44,510 nucleotides of DNA from a bacterium (lineage in GTDB: Bacteria > 4484-113), in the NCBI GenBank assembly GCA_029932365.1, contig JAOZQG010000006.1, positions 1 through 44,510 on the forward strand, in the 5' to 3' direction. The position numbers and the translations under genes were made by a program. Below, piece by piece: positions 8,546-17,471 of the stretch (positions are counted from its first letter, which is position 1; each line of letters opens with the position of its first letter). A model generated the notes under the pieces. The model worked only from the letters and a program-made list of their open reading frames with translations, was not told the DNA's origin and made no database searches.

Positions 8546-9869
8546 TGCGCCGCAAATCCAGCGGCTGCCCTACGACAGCGGCGTCTCTGGAATCGCTCCT
8601 GATTATCCGGACAACGGGATTCAGCAAGTCCTCGGGATGCAGGCGCGTCACCAGAGCCAGCCGTTCGTCGGCGAGCTTTACCGCCGACCCCACCGGGTAG
8701 ATGCCCAGCTCTTTTAGGAATAGCCCCGTCGTGCTGGAATAGAAGTTATTGGATACACGGGCCAGAATCCGTATCGCGGCGCTTCGCGGTGCAAGCCGGG
8801 GCAGGCGCGGTTTGCTCAGCGTGAGCAGCGCAAATTTGCTGGCCAGAGCAAGCAACTGCGAGTGCTGCGGGATTGAATCGTAGGAAAGACCGTAGGGGAA
8901 GCCTTCACCGTCGGCGTGCTCGTTTTGTAAAAACACCATTTCCAGGACGGATTCCTCGACTCCCTCCGCGCGGCGCAGCTTGTGATAGAGGTTCTTGTAT
9001 TCATCGGGGAGCTTTTCCAGCGCCGATTCGGCAATCTCGCCCGCACGCGCGAGCTGCGATACCACGCTCGCCAAACCCAGGTTGTAACAAGCGATTCCCT
9101 TGATGAATTCGCCCTGACGCTTGCGCTTTTCTCCGTCGGGCGCTGCAACCTTCAGGAAAACGATTACGGTGCGGACCGTATGAGCCGGGATCAGGTCCGC
9201 CGCATCGCCTAAGTCCTCCAAGCTCACGTAAGAGTTGCTGTCCAGGTTAAGTCCGTTCAGGACGAATTGAGCCAGCTCGCCTAGCGTTTCGTTGCTCACG
9301 GTCTCCCCGGCGGAAATCCGGGCCTGGGCGTGCTTGAGCCGCTTGCTCACTTCTGAAGCCAGGACCGGCGACATCACGGGCACCAGGCCGGCATCGCTGC
9401 GCAATTGCTCTTTGTGGCGGGAAAACCACTCCTCTTCTTCCGTGGGCGTTTCCACCGGAAGCGACCGGTCGGGCTCCAGCGCACGGGCGTAAGCGTAAGC
9501 GTGAAGGTGCAGCGTCTGGGCGGGCCGCAGTCGAGCGGACACCTCCGGCAACAGCTCGCCGGCGCACTCCTTATCCAGCGCCGCGATAGCGTCGCTGAGC
9601 TTGGCGTCGGGCACGTTCGCCAGCGGCTCCAGGATTTCGTAGTCGTCCGTCGGCTCGGTCACTTCGGTTCCTGCGGTTTCGTCAACGATTACTATCTCGC
9701 CGACTCCATGGTCTCTCAGGTGGCTTATGTGTTCTTCCGTGAGCTCGCTGAACGCCGTCAGGAAGGTGTCCTTGCCGACTTTCACGTCCAGCGCCAGGCG
9801 CTGGCCAGCTTTAGCCTGTTCAACGGTGATTAATCGGGTTCTAGCCATGCAGACAGTAATCTTACCCAA
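8508..9869 (-). CDS. Degenerate HD-GYP domain protein
   Basis: N-terminal HD-GYP-associated region (LRDHGVGEIVIVDE); QNEHADGEGFPYGL in place of HHExxDGxGYPxGL; C-terminal LKELGIYPVGSAVKLAD typical of HD-GYP proteins. Likely start at MARTRLI (~9848). Confidence 0.75.
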   Translation of the reverse strand: MGKITVCMARTRLITVEQAKAGQRLALDVKVGKDTFLTAFSELTEEHISHLRDHGVGEIVIVDETAGTEVTEPTDDYEILEPLANVPDAKLSDAIAALDKECAGELLPEVSARLRPAQTLHLHAYAYARALEPDRSLPVETPTEEEEWFSRHKEQLRSDAGLVPVMSPVLASEVSKRLKHAQARISAGETVSNETLGELAQFVLNGLNLDSNSYVSLEDLGDAADLIPAHTVRTVIVFLKVAAPDGEKRKRQGEFIKGIACYNLGLASVVSQLARAGEIAESALEKLPDEYKNLYHKLRRAEGVEESVLEMVFLQNEHADGEGFPYGLSYDSIPQHSQLLALASKFALLTLSKPRLPRLAPRSAAIRILARVSNNFYSSTTGLFLKELGIYPVGSAVKLADERLALVTRLHPEDLLNPVVRIIRSDSRDAAVVGQPLDLRRNDLSIAGALREF

Positions 9870-9955
9870 AGCGGTGAGCGATGTCTATGCCATAAGTCCT
9901 ACAATCTAAGGGTAAAAACCCGTCCCCAAAAGCGCCGTTGTCCTATAATCACCGC

Positions 9956-10618
9956 GTGGATCTGCTGTCGCGCATCGACCATACGCTGCTTAAGATAGAC
10001 GCCGGCACGAGCCGCGAGAGTTTTTTTGCGGGCGCGCGGCTGACGCTGGAAAACGGCCTGCGCTCTTTTGTGGTGCCACCTAATCTCGTCTCCTCATTAG
10101 CAAGGGAATTCGCCGACCTGCGCGTGGTGACGGTTGTAAGTTACCCGCTGGGATGTGACGCTACAGCGATAAAGGCCACGTCCATACGGCGCGCGGCCGA
10201 AGACGGCGCGCGCGAGGTGGACATCGTGCTCAATCTGGTTTCACTGGTCGCCGGCACAGGCGAGTACATGGAGGAAGCGGTTGAGCTCTGTGATGCCGCG
10301 AGCGACGCGGGGATTGCAGCTAAGCTGATTATCGAAACGCCGATACTCGGCGAAAAGCGCATCCGCGAGATCTGTGCGGCACTCATGCCTTTAGAATTTC
10401 TGGCGCTGAAGACAAGCACGGGCTACGGGCGGGAGCCCGCCAGCGCTGAGGATGTGAGGACTCTGCGCGAATGCCTGGGAGATTCGCATCAAGTGAAAGC
10501 TTCGGGCGGTATCGGCAGCCTGAAGCAGGCGCGGGAGTTCGTGGAAGCGGGCGCGGACATACTGGGCACCAGCCGCACCACAACGATAATCAGCGAGCTT
10601 CAGGCCGGATGGTACTAA
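9956..10618 (+). CDS. deoC: Deoxyribose-phosphate aldolase
   Basis: IDHTLLK, REVDIVLNL, KLIIETPIL, LALKTSTGYG, VKASGGIG; GTG start at 9956. Confidence 0.92.
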   Translation: MDLLSRIDHTLLKIDAGTSRESFFAGARLTLENGLRSFVVPPNLVSSLAREFADLRVVTVVSYPLGCDATAIKATSIRRAAEDGAREVDIVLNLVSLVAGTGEYMEEAVELCDAASDAGIAAKLIIETPILGEKRIREICAALMPLEFLALKTSTGYGREPASAEDVRTLRECLGDSHQVKASGGIGSLKQAREFVEAGADILGTSRTTTIISELQAGWY

Positions 10619-10624
10619 CTAAGC

Positions 10625-12244
10625 TTAATGCAGGAAGCTACGGTAGGGAACGAACACAAGACACAGCTTCAGCGCGTTGGCGCGGGCGATGACCTCGTGG
10701 TCCCGGATGCTTCCCCCGGGTGCTGCCAGCACGTCCACCCCGGCCTTGCTGGCGAGCTCCACGGAGTCGGCGAAGGGGAAGAAGCCGTCGGATACCAGCA
10801 CGGAGCCGGACACGCGCTTGCCCGCTTTTTCTATGGCGATTCTCGCAGCATCCACGCGGTTGGGCTGGCCGGTTCCGGCACCCACCATCATCAAATCCTT
10901 GAACAGCGCCACGGAGTTGCTCTTCAAGAAGCGAATTACTTTCATCCCGAACGCCAGATCGGGCTTGTACTGCGGGCGCAAGGGCGTGTCGCTCACTACC
11001 TCAATATCGCCGGGCCGCATAAGCTGCAGGTTTTCCTCCTGAACTAAAAAACCAAACGGCGTGCGTAAAAACTGGAGCGGGGTCTCGGTCTTTTTTTCGT
11101 TGGCGGCGACGACCCTTTTGCGCTCCGCTTCCAGCGCACGGGCGCCGGTTTCTAGCAGCCGCAACTTCTTTTTCGCCGCGAGCAGGCGCGTCGCTTCCCG
11201 GCTGAACTTGGGCGCCACCACCACTTCAAGGAAGGTCTTGGCGATCTCCCTGGCTTCGGCCTCCCCCACTTCAAAGCTGACTCCCAGGATGCCACCGTAA
11301 GCCGATATGGGATCGCCTTCCTTAGCGCGCTGGATGGCGCGCACCGGGTCGTCGTCGCAGGCTGCCCCGCAGGGGTTGACGTGCTTGACCACGCAGGCGG
11401 CGCAGGGCTTGTCGTAGGGCATGCGGCAGAAACGGAAGACCGCGCCGGCGTCCAGGAAATTGTTGTAGCTCATCTCCTTGCCCTGCAGCACCTTGAAGGG
11501 CACGGTGACGCCCTCCGAGGGCGTGTAGAGCGCCGCGCGCTGGTGGGGATTTTCCCCATAGCGCAGATTGCGCGTACGGGTAAAGGTGAGCTTGAGCCGC
11601 CCCTCCAGTTCCAGCGCGGGCTTTTTCAGGCCGGCTTTGCGCCGCTTTTCCCGCTCCAGCGCTGCGGTGAAGTAGTCCTCAATCGCTTCGTCGTACTCGC
11701 GGCAGTAGACCAGCGCCTTTTTTGCGTACTTCAGGCGCAGCTCGTAAGGGATATCCCCTTCGCAGTCGCGGTATTCCTGGATGAAAGGCTTGTAGTCTTC
11801 GGGATCGACCAGGACGATAACGTGCGGGAAGTTTTTGGCCGCGGCACGCACCAGCGTCACCCCGCCGATGTCGATTAGCTCCTGGGCGGTCTCCATGCGC
11901 GTGCGCTTGCGCACCTTCTCCTTGAAGGGATAGAAGTTGACCGCCACTAAATCTATCGGCGCAATTCCCAGCTTGTCCAGCTTGCGCCGATGGCGCTTTT
12001 TGCCCCGGTCGGCCAAAATTCCTGCGTAGAGCTGGTAGTGCAGCGTTTTCACCCGGCCGCCCAGCATCTCCTTGCCCCCGGTGAGTTTCTCGATGGGCTT
12101 GGCGGGGACCTTTTTGGCTTTTAGCTCTGCAAGCGTGCCGCCCGAGGAGTAGATGTTTGCGCCTTCCTCGGCGAGGAATCTCCCCAGGGTGCTGGCCCAG
12201 CTTTTGTTGAATACGCTGATTACGGCGGTCTCGATCTTACCCAT
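10625..12244 (-). CDS. purH: Bifunctional AICAR formyltransferase / IMP cyclohydrolase
   Basis: AVISVFNKS, NFYPFKE, IDIGGVTLVRAAAKN, RYGENPHQ, VKHVNPCGAA, GTGQPNRVDAA, SDGFFPFADSVE. Confidence 0.96.
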   Translation of the reverse strand: MGKIETAVISVFNKSWASTLGRFLAEEGANIYSSGGTLAELKAKKVPAKPIEKLTGGKEMLGGRVKTLHYQLYAGILADRGKKRHRRKLDKLGIAPIDLVAVNFYPFKEKVRKRTRMETAQELIDIGGVTLVRAAAKNFPHVIVLVDPEDYKPFIQEYRDCEGDIPYELRLKYAKKALVYCREYDEAIEDYFTAALEREKRRKAGLKKPALELEGRLKLTFTRTRNLRYGENPHQRAALYTPSEGVTVPFKVLQGKEMSYNNFLDAGAVFRFCRMPYDKPCAACVVKHVNPCGAACDDDPVRAIQRAKEGDPISAYGGILGVSFEVGEAEAREIAKTFLEVVVAPKFSREATRLLAAKKKLRLLETGARALEAERKRVVAANEKKTETPLQFLRTPFGFLVQEENLQLMRPGDIEVVSDTPLRPQYKPDLAFGMKVIRFLKSNSVALFKDLMMVGAGTGQPNRVDAARIAIEKAGKRVSGSVLVSDGFFPFADSVELASKAGVDVLAAPGGSIRDHEVIARANALKLCLVFVPYRSFLH

Positions 12245-12379
12245 AGGCTGCTCCCGGCCTTGTTGACCATTGAGTCGCGGCCGCTTTATACCAAATATCG
12301 GATGCGGTGTCTATGGCGTGGCGGGGCTTCAGGCGGCTAAATTGTATATCGGGCGCGAAAATGCGCTGTGCGCGGCAGC

Positions 12380-12679
12380 CTAATCGCTCAGCGGACGCAA
12401 AACTTCATTGAGCGTTTCCAGATAGGCGGCGAAAGCGGCGTGGCCGGCGTCGGTGATATGCACATAAGTTGCGGCGTCGGCCAGCGCGGCGCGCTTCTCC
12501 ACCGTCACAAAGCCCGCCCTTTGCAGCGCGCGCAGGTGCGAGGCCAGATTGCCCTGTGTAAGTTTAAGCGCATCGCGCAGATAAGTGAAGCGCAGCGAGG
12601 GGCCTTCGGCGACCAGCTGCACCATTATCGCCAGCCGCACCGGCTCGTGAATTCGCTTGTCCAGCGTCTGAGGCGACAT
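12380..12679 (-). CDS. Winged-helix transcriptional regulator (MarR/ArsR-like)
   Basis: Start reassigned to MSPQTLDKRIHEPVRLAIM; FTYLRDALKLTQGNLASHLRALQRAGFVTVEKR wHTH. Confidence 0.85.
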   Translation of the reverse strand: MSPQTLDKRIHEPVRLAIMVQLVAEGPSLRFTYLRDALKLTQGNLASHLRALQRAGFVTVEKRAALADAATYVHITDAGHAAFAAYLETLNEVLRPLSD

Positions 12680-12692
12680 ATTTGGCACCACT

Positions 12693-12711
12693 CTGTTTGT
12701 ATTACAAACAG
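12693..12711. promoter_or_regulatory. Perfect palindrome CTGTTTGTA-T-TACAAACAG, candidate operator for the wHTH gene
   Basis: 19-bp palindrome with a 1-nt centre, about 14 bp upstream of the wHTH ATG; overlaps the region downstream of a TATACT -10 (12710-12715, minus strand). Confidence 0.7.
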
Positions 12712-12974
12712 TATAGCGCAAATGGGTTGCGTGCGCAAGTTATCCCTAAGCGGGCGATGAAATAGCGCGGTTAAGTATGCATTTGTGTGCACTGCATACA
12801 ATAGGGTTTTCCCGGCAGAAGACACACTTCGCTATTCTGCTATAGCCAAAGATGTGGAGTCATAAACGACCGCCCATTGTCGCACAGGGTTAAATCGCTT
12901 CCCAGCTCGTGATAGGCGAGCCAACCAAGCAGCAAGCCCCGCCGCCACCGCATTAGCTTTGGCGAAGCCCCAGT

Positions 12975-14222
12975 TTAGAGCCCATATTTGGCGACGATGT
13001 CGTCTTTGGATTTTCCCAGGATGTCGTATTTGGCGCCGATCTTGGTGAAAGCCTCAAGGGCCTTGTCAAGGTGCTCCTTTTCGTGCGCGGCGGAGATCTG
13101 AGTGCGGATACGAGCCTGGCCCTTCGCCACTACGGGGAAGAAAAAGCCGATGACGTAGACGCCCTCGTCAAACAGGTCGCGCGCCATATCCTGCGCCAGC
13201 TTGGCGTTATAGAGCATAATGGGCACAATCGGCGTCTGGCTCTCCTTGAGGTCGAAGCCGGCGCTCTCAAGGCCTGCGCGCCAGTACTTGGTGCTCTCCT
13301 CCAGCTTGTCGCGTCGCTCGGTGGTCGCAGTGATTATGTCCATAACTTTATTCGCCGCCGCTACTACAACCGGCGCGACCGTGTTGGAGAACAGGTAAGG
13401 CCGAGCGCGCTGGCGGCACATCTCGACAAGCTCCGCGCGTCCGCTAACGCAGCCTCCCGATGCACCGCCGAGTGCTTTGCCGAGAGTGGTGGTTATCGCA
13501 TCGATGCGCCCCAGAACACCGCAGTGCTCGTGCGTGCCCTTCCCTTGTTTCCCGATAAAGCCGGTGGCGTGAGAATCGTCCACCATAACCATCGCGTCGT
13601 ACTTGTCGGCTAAATCGCATATCACGTCGAGCTTGGCCATATCGCCGTCCATGGAGAAGACACCGTCGGTGATAATCATCCTGTAGCGGGCATCCTGATG
13701 CTCCTGGAGCTTTTTCTCCAGGTGCTCCATGTTGGAGTGTTTGAACGTGTCGTGCTTAGCCGGACACAGGCGCATGCCATCAACTACCGACGCATGCACC
13801 AGCCGGTCGGCAATCATCACGTCCTCGGCCGTCAGTATCGCCTCAAACATCCCGGCGTTGGCGTCCATGCAGGACGCAAAGAGCACGGTGTCCTCCGTCT
13901 CAAGGAACGCGGTCAGCTTTTCTTCCAGCTCGCGGTGTATGTCCTGCGTGCCGCAAATGAAGCGCACGGAAGACATACCATAGCCGCGCATATCCAGCCC
14001 CTCATGCGCAGCTTTAATCACCTCGGGATGGCTGGAAAGCCCGAGATAGTTGTTGGCGCAGAAATTAAGCACGTCTCTCGGCTTACTTCCAGCAGGAAAC
14101 TCGACTTTAATTTCAACACCCTGCTCGGAATGGATGTAACGCTCCTCCTTGAACAGCCCGTCGTTTCGAATACCATCTATCAGCCCCTTATAGGCAGATC
14201 TTACCTTTTCTGAATAAGCCAT
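12975..14222 (-). CDS. kbl: Glycine C-acetyltransferase / 2-amino-3-ketobutyrate CoA ligase (alpha-oxoamine synthase family)
   Basis: NFCANNYLGLSSHPEV, VRFICGTQDIHRELE, DGVFSMDGDMAKL, VDDSHATGFIG, TTTLGKALGGASGG (PLP Lys), KGQARIRTQISAAH. Confidence 0.95.
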   Translation of the reverse strand: MAYSEKVRSAYKGLIDGIRNDGLFKEERYIHSEQGVEIKVEFPAGSKPRDVLNFCANNYLGLSSHPEVIKAAHEGLDMRGYGMSSVRFICGTQDIHRELEEKLTAFLETEDTVLFASCMDANAGMFEAILTAEDVMIADRLVHASVVDGMRLCPAKHDTFKHSNMEHLEKKLQEHQDARYRMIITDGVFSMDGDMAKLDVICDLADKYDAMVMVDDSHATGFIGKQGKGTHEHCGVLGRIDAITTTLGKALGGASGGCVSGRAELVEMCRQRARPYLFSNTVAPVVVAAANKVMDIITATTERRDKLEESTKYWRAGLESAGFDLKESQTPIVPIMLYNAKLAQDMARDLFDEGVYVIGFFFPVVAKGQARIRTQISAAHEKEHLDKALEAFTKIGAKYDILGKSKDDIVAKYGL

Positions 14223-14300
14223 GATTATCCTCCTGGCAAAATGAATTGTGAATGGTTGTTATAGTGCTAGAAAAGCTCCGGGCACCTGTCGCCCTGCAGG

Positions 14301-14549
14301 CTATTCCGCATCAGGATTGAACTCGTGAACCAAATCGATTATCTTGCGCACCGTATCGAAAGCCTCGGGAGCAGCCTTCTCGTCAGGGATACTGATGCCG
14401 TACTTGTTCTCCAGGAACGTCTTCAGTGACACCATCGAGAAGGAATCGACTATCCCGCTCGATATCAGCGGCGTATCGAGACCCACTTCGTCGTCTTCTT
14501 CCAGATATTCATCCTTGATGTACTCAATGATGAGGTCCTGCATCGCCAT
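14301..14549 (-). CDS. Stand-alone acyl carrier protein (phosphopantetheine-attachment domain)
   Basis: 82 aa; LDTPLISSGIVDSFSMVSLKTFLENKYGISIPDEKAAPEAFDTVRKIIDLV; predicted 4'-PP Ser in DSFSM. Confidence 0.92.
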   Translation of the reverse strand: MAMQDLIIEYIKDEYLEEDDEVGLDTPLISSGIVDSFSMVSLKTFLENKYGISIPDEKAAPEAFDTVRKIIDLVHEFNPDAE

Positions 14550-14563
14550 AATTTTTTCTCCTT

Positions 14564-16282
14564 TTATTCGTCTTCAAGAGTCGATATGTCGCCTATGGGC
14601 TCTCCCCTGTCCATCGCGCGGAGCACGCGCCGCATTATCTTGCCGCTTCGAGTCTTGGGCAGCTTGTCCATAAACTCGATGTATTGCGGCATAGCCAGAG
14701 GAGACAGCCTCTTCCGGACAAAGTTCATTATACTCAATTCAAGGTCTTTGGTTGGCTCAAAACCGGACTTTAGCGCCACGTAGGCCTTGACCACTTCCAT
14801 ATTTACCTTGTCGGGAGTGCCGATGGCGGCTGATTCAGCCACAGCTTCGTGCTCCAGCAGGGCGGACTCAACCTCGAACGGCGCGACGAGGTGGCCGCCG
14901 GTGTTGATGACATCGTCGTCACGCCCCTCAAACCAGTAGTAACCATCTTCGTCAATGCGCGCGCGGTCGCCGGTTATGTACCATCCGTTCTTGAATTTGC
15001 TCTCGTATATCGTGCGGTTTCCCCAATACTCCCGGAACATCGAGGCCCACGGTGGCTTGAGTGCCAGCTTGCCCGGCTTGTTGGGTTCGGTGATGGGCTC
15101 GAACCGGTCGTCGAGCACTGCGGCAGTCGTCCCGGGGAAAGGCTTGCCCATTGAGCCGGGCCGCACTTCCATCCCCGGGTAGTTTGTGATCATTATCGCT
15201 CCGGTCTCGGTTTGCCACCACGTATCGTGGAACGGCAGCCCGTACACTTTCTCCGACCAGATCACCGCCTCCGGGTTGAGGGGTTCACCCACGCTGCAAA
15301 GATGGCGCAGCGATGACAGATCGTACTGCTTGACGATTTCCTCTCCCTCACGCATCAGCAGCCGGATTGCAGTGGGCGCGGAGTACCAGACTGACACCCG
15401 GTGCTTTTCTATGGCGGAGTACCAGCGGGCAGGAATGAAACCGACCTCCAGGACGAGCTGCGTCGCCCCCAGGCTCCAGGGGCCGATGACGCCGTATGAG
15501 ATGCCGGTTACCCAGCCGGGATCCGCAGTACACCAGTAAACGTCATCCGGCTTAAGGTCCATTACCCATTTGGTCGTGATGTACTGCGATAATATGGAGC
15601 CGTGTACGTGCAGCGCGCCCTTCGGCTGACCGGTAGTGCCGGACGTGTAGTGCAGGAGTGAGGGCGTCTCCTCGGTGGCAGGAAAAACAGGGAAGACCTC
15701 TACCGGCGGCGCATCCTCCACTGAATACGCCATTTCGTCTCCCTTGAGTTTGCTCTCGTCATCAGCATCCACAACAATGACGCGCTTGAGCGCGGGCAGG
15801 CCCGGCCTTGCTTTGCGCAGTTTGCGCGCGAGACGAGGGCTTGTGATGCAGGCGACCGCGTCACAATTAGCCAGACGCACCTGTAGCGCCTCTTCTCCAA
15901 ACGCGGAGAACATAGGGACGGCAATAGCACCAAGCTTCAGGATGCCCAGAAGAGAAAAGTACAACGAGGGAACACGGTCCAGGTATATGGCAACACGCTC
16001 ACCATCCTTGACGCCAAGTTCCTGGAGGAGTTTCGCAAAAGCATTGCTGTACAGGCGCATCTGGTCAAACGTGTACTTGCGCTCCTCCCCCTGAGTGCTT
16101 TCCCAGATGAGCGCGGTCTTGCCGCCCAGACCTTGTTCGCAGATACGGTCGGTGCAGCACCACCCTATATTACGGGGCGCTCCGTCTTCGAATCCCAACT
16201 CCTGTGAAACAGCATCCCACGTGAAGTTCTTCACCCGTTCTTCATACGAGCCAATGTTAGTACCCGACTTGTCCGTGTTCAT
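14564..16282 (-). CDS. AMP-forming acetate-CoA ligase / acyl-activating enzyme (AcsA-like)
   Basis: LLHYTSGTTGQPKGALHVHGS, CTADPGWVTGISYGVIGPW, DTWWQTETGAIMI, YITGDRARIDEDGYYWFEGRDDDVINTGGH, LPKTRSGKIMRR. Confidence 0.93.
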   Translation of the reverse strand: MNTDKSGTNIGSYEERVKNFTWDAVSQELGFEDGAPRNIGWCCTDRICEQGLGGKTALIWESTQGEERKYTFDQMRLYSNAFAKLLQELGVKDGERVAIYLDRVPSLYFSLLGILKLGAIAVPMFSAFGEEALQVRLANCDAVACITSPRLARKLRKARPGLPALKRVIVVDADDESKLKGDEMAYSVEDAPPVEVFPVFPATEETPSLLHYTSGTTGQPKGALHVHGSILSQYITTKWVMDLKPDDVYWCTADPGWVTGISYGVIGPWSLGATQLVLEVGFIPARWYSAIEKHRVSVWYSAPTAIRLLMREGEEIVKQYDLSSLRHLCSVGEPLNPEAVIWSEKVYGLPFHDTWWQTETGAIMITNYPGMEVRPGSMGKPFPGTTAAVLDDRFEPITEPNKPGKLALKPPWASMFREYWGNRTIYESKFKNGWYITGDRARIDEDGYYWFEGRDDDVINTGGHLVAPFEVESALLEHEAVAESAAIGTPDKVNMEVVKAYVALKSGFEPTKDLELSIMNFVRKRLSPLAMPQYIEFMDKLPKTRSGKIMRRVLRAMDRGEPIGDISTLEDE

Positions 16283-16364
16283 ACAGCCGTTCCTTATGAT
16301 TTCACAGGGTTCTCTTTGGCTTGAGCGCCGTTACAATTCGCGCTGCCGTCCCGTTTTAACGCAG

Positions 16365-17351
16365 TTAAACATCTCCCTTATACAGCTCGCCCTTCTCATG
16401 GCGCTCCTTCAGGCGTTTAAGCATATCCTCGGTCATCTTCGCCAGGTCGTAGGCCGGCTGCCAGCCCCACTCTTCCCGGGCGGCGCTGTCGTCAAGGCTG
16501 CTGGGCCAGCTGTCCGCAATGTCCTGGCGGAAGTCGGGCTCGTAGGTGACCTCGAAGTCGGGGACATGTTTCTTAATCTCGGCAGCCAGCTCACCCGCGG
16601 TGAAGCTCATCGCGCCCACGTTGAAGTCGCCGTGATGCTTGAGGGATTCGAACGGCGCCGCCATCAGGTCCATCGTGGCTTTGATGCAATCGGGCATATA
16701 CATCATAGGCAGCGCAGTGTCCTCTCTCACAAAGCAGGTGTATCGCCCTTCCTCGATCGCCTTGTAGTAAATCTCCACGGCGTAATCCGTGGTGCCCCCG
16801 CCGGGCAGCGTCTCCGCTGAGATGATTCCCGGATAGCGCAGGCCGCGCGCGTCAACGTTGAATCTTCGGACATAGTAATCGCAGAGCAGCTCGCCGGCAA
16901 CTTTGGTGACACCATACATGGTAGTGGGCTTCAGCACGGTTTCCTGAGGCGTGTTGTCGCGCGGGGTTTCCGGCCCGAACACGGCGATACTGGAGGGGCA
17001 GAGCACCTGAACCAGGTCGTGCTCGCGCGCCGCTTCCAGCGTGTTGATAAGGCCGGTCACGTTCACGTCCCAGCATCGCTGCGGGTTCTTCTCGCCCTTG
17101 GCGGAAAGTATCGCCGCCATATTGACAATGGTGTCGATGCTGAACTCCTTGATGGTTTCGTTCAGCCTTTTCCGGTCCACCACATCGCACCAGGTGAAGG
17201 GCCCCGAATCGCGCAGCTCGGGCGAAGGTTTGGTCTTTCGCCCCGCCGCAACCACGTTGTCCGCGCCATACTTCTCGCGCAGCGCGAGCGTGAGTTCACT
17301 GCCAATCTGGCCCACCGCGCCGACTACAAGTATGCGCTTGATTTCCCGCAT
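16365..17351 (-). CDS. tdh: L-threonine 3-dehydrogenase, SDR (epimerase-like) type
   Basis: ILVVGAVGQIGSELTLALR, YGVTKVAGELLCDYY, GLRYPGIISAETLPGGGTTDYAVEIYY, FNVGAMSFTAGELAAEIKKHVPDFEVTYEPDFRQDIADSWPSSLDDSAAREEWGW. Confidence 0.92.
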   Translation of the reverse strand: MREIKRILVVGAVGQIGSELTLALREKYGADNVVAAGRKTKPSPELRDSGPFTWCDVVDRKRLNETIKEFSIDTIVNMAAILSAKGEKNPQRCWDVNVTGLINTLEAAREHDLVQVLCPSSIAVFGPETPRDNTPQETVLKPTTMYGVTKVAGELLCDYYVRRFNVDARGLRYPGIISAETLPGGGTTDYAVEIYYKAIEEGRYTCFVREDTALPMMYMPDCIKATMDLMAAPFESLKHHGDFNVGAMSFTAGELAAEIKKHVPDFEVTYEPDFRQDIADSWPSSLDDSAAREEWGWQPAYDLAKMTEDMLKRLKERHEKGELYKGDV

Positions 17352-17442
17352 GCCTACCTCCGGGTGGGGAGTATTCAGATTAACCGATCATGGTGCCAGG
17401 ATTTATATCACACGCTATCGACCGGCTCCATTCCCGCGCACC

Positions 17443-17471
17443 AAGTTACACAAGGCTATGACCTTTGTCAA
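17443..17471 (-). promoter_or_regulatory. Candidate sigma70-type promoter for the tdh-acs-acp-kbl operon
   Basis: Minus strand TTGACA - 17 nt - TAACTT, about 90 nt upstream of the tdh ATG; GGAGG Shine-Dalgarno just before the start. Confidence 0.45.

Noticed and set aside
12975-17351. Interpretation of the AOS/ACP/AMP-ligase/SDR cluster as a sphingolipid (serine palmitoyltransferase) locus
   Set aside because: The AOS protein carries Kbl-specific motifs and the SDR has the threonine dehydrogenase C-terminal signature. The ligase looks acetate-type. The resemblance is kept only as an analogy.
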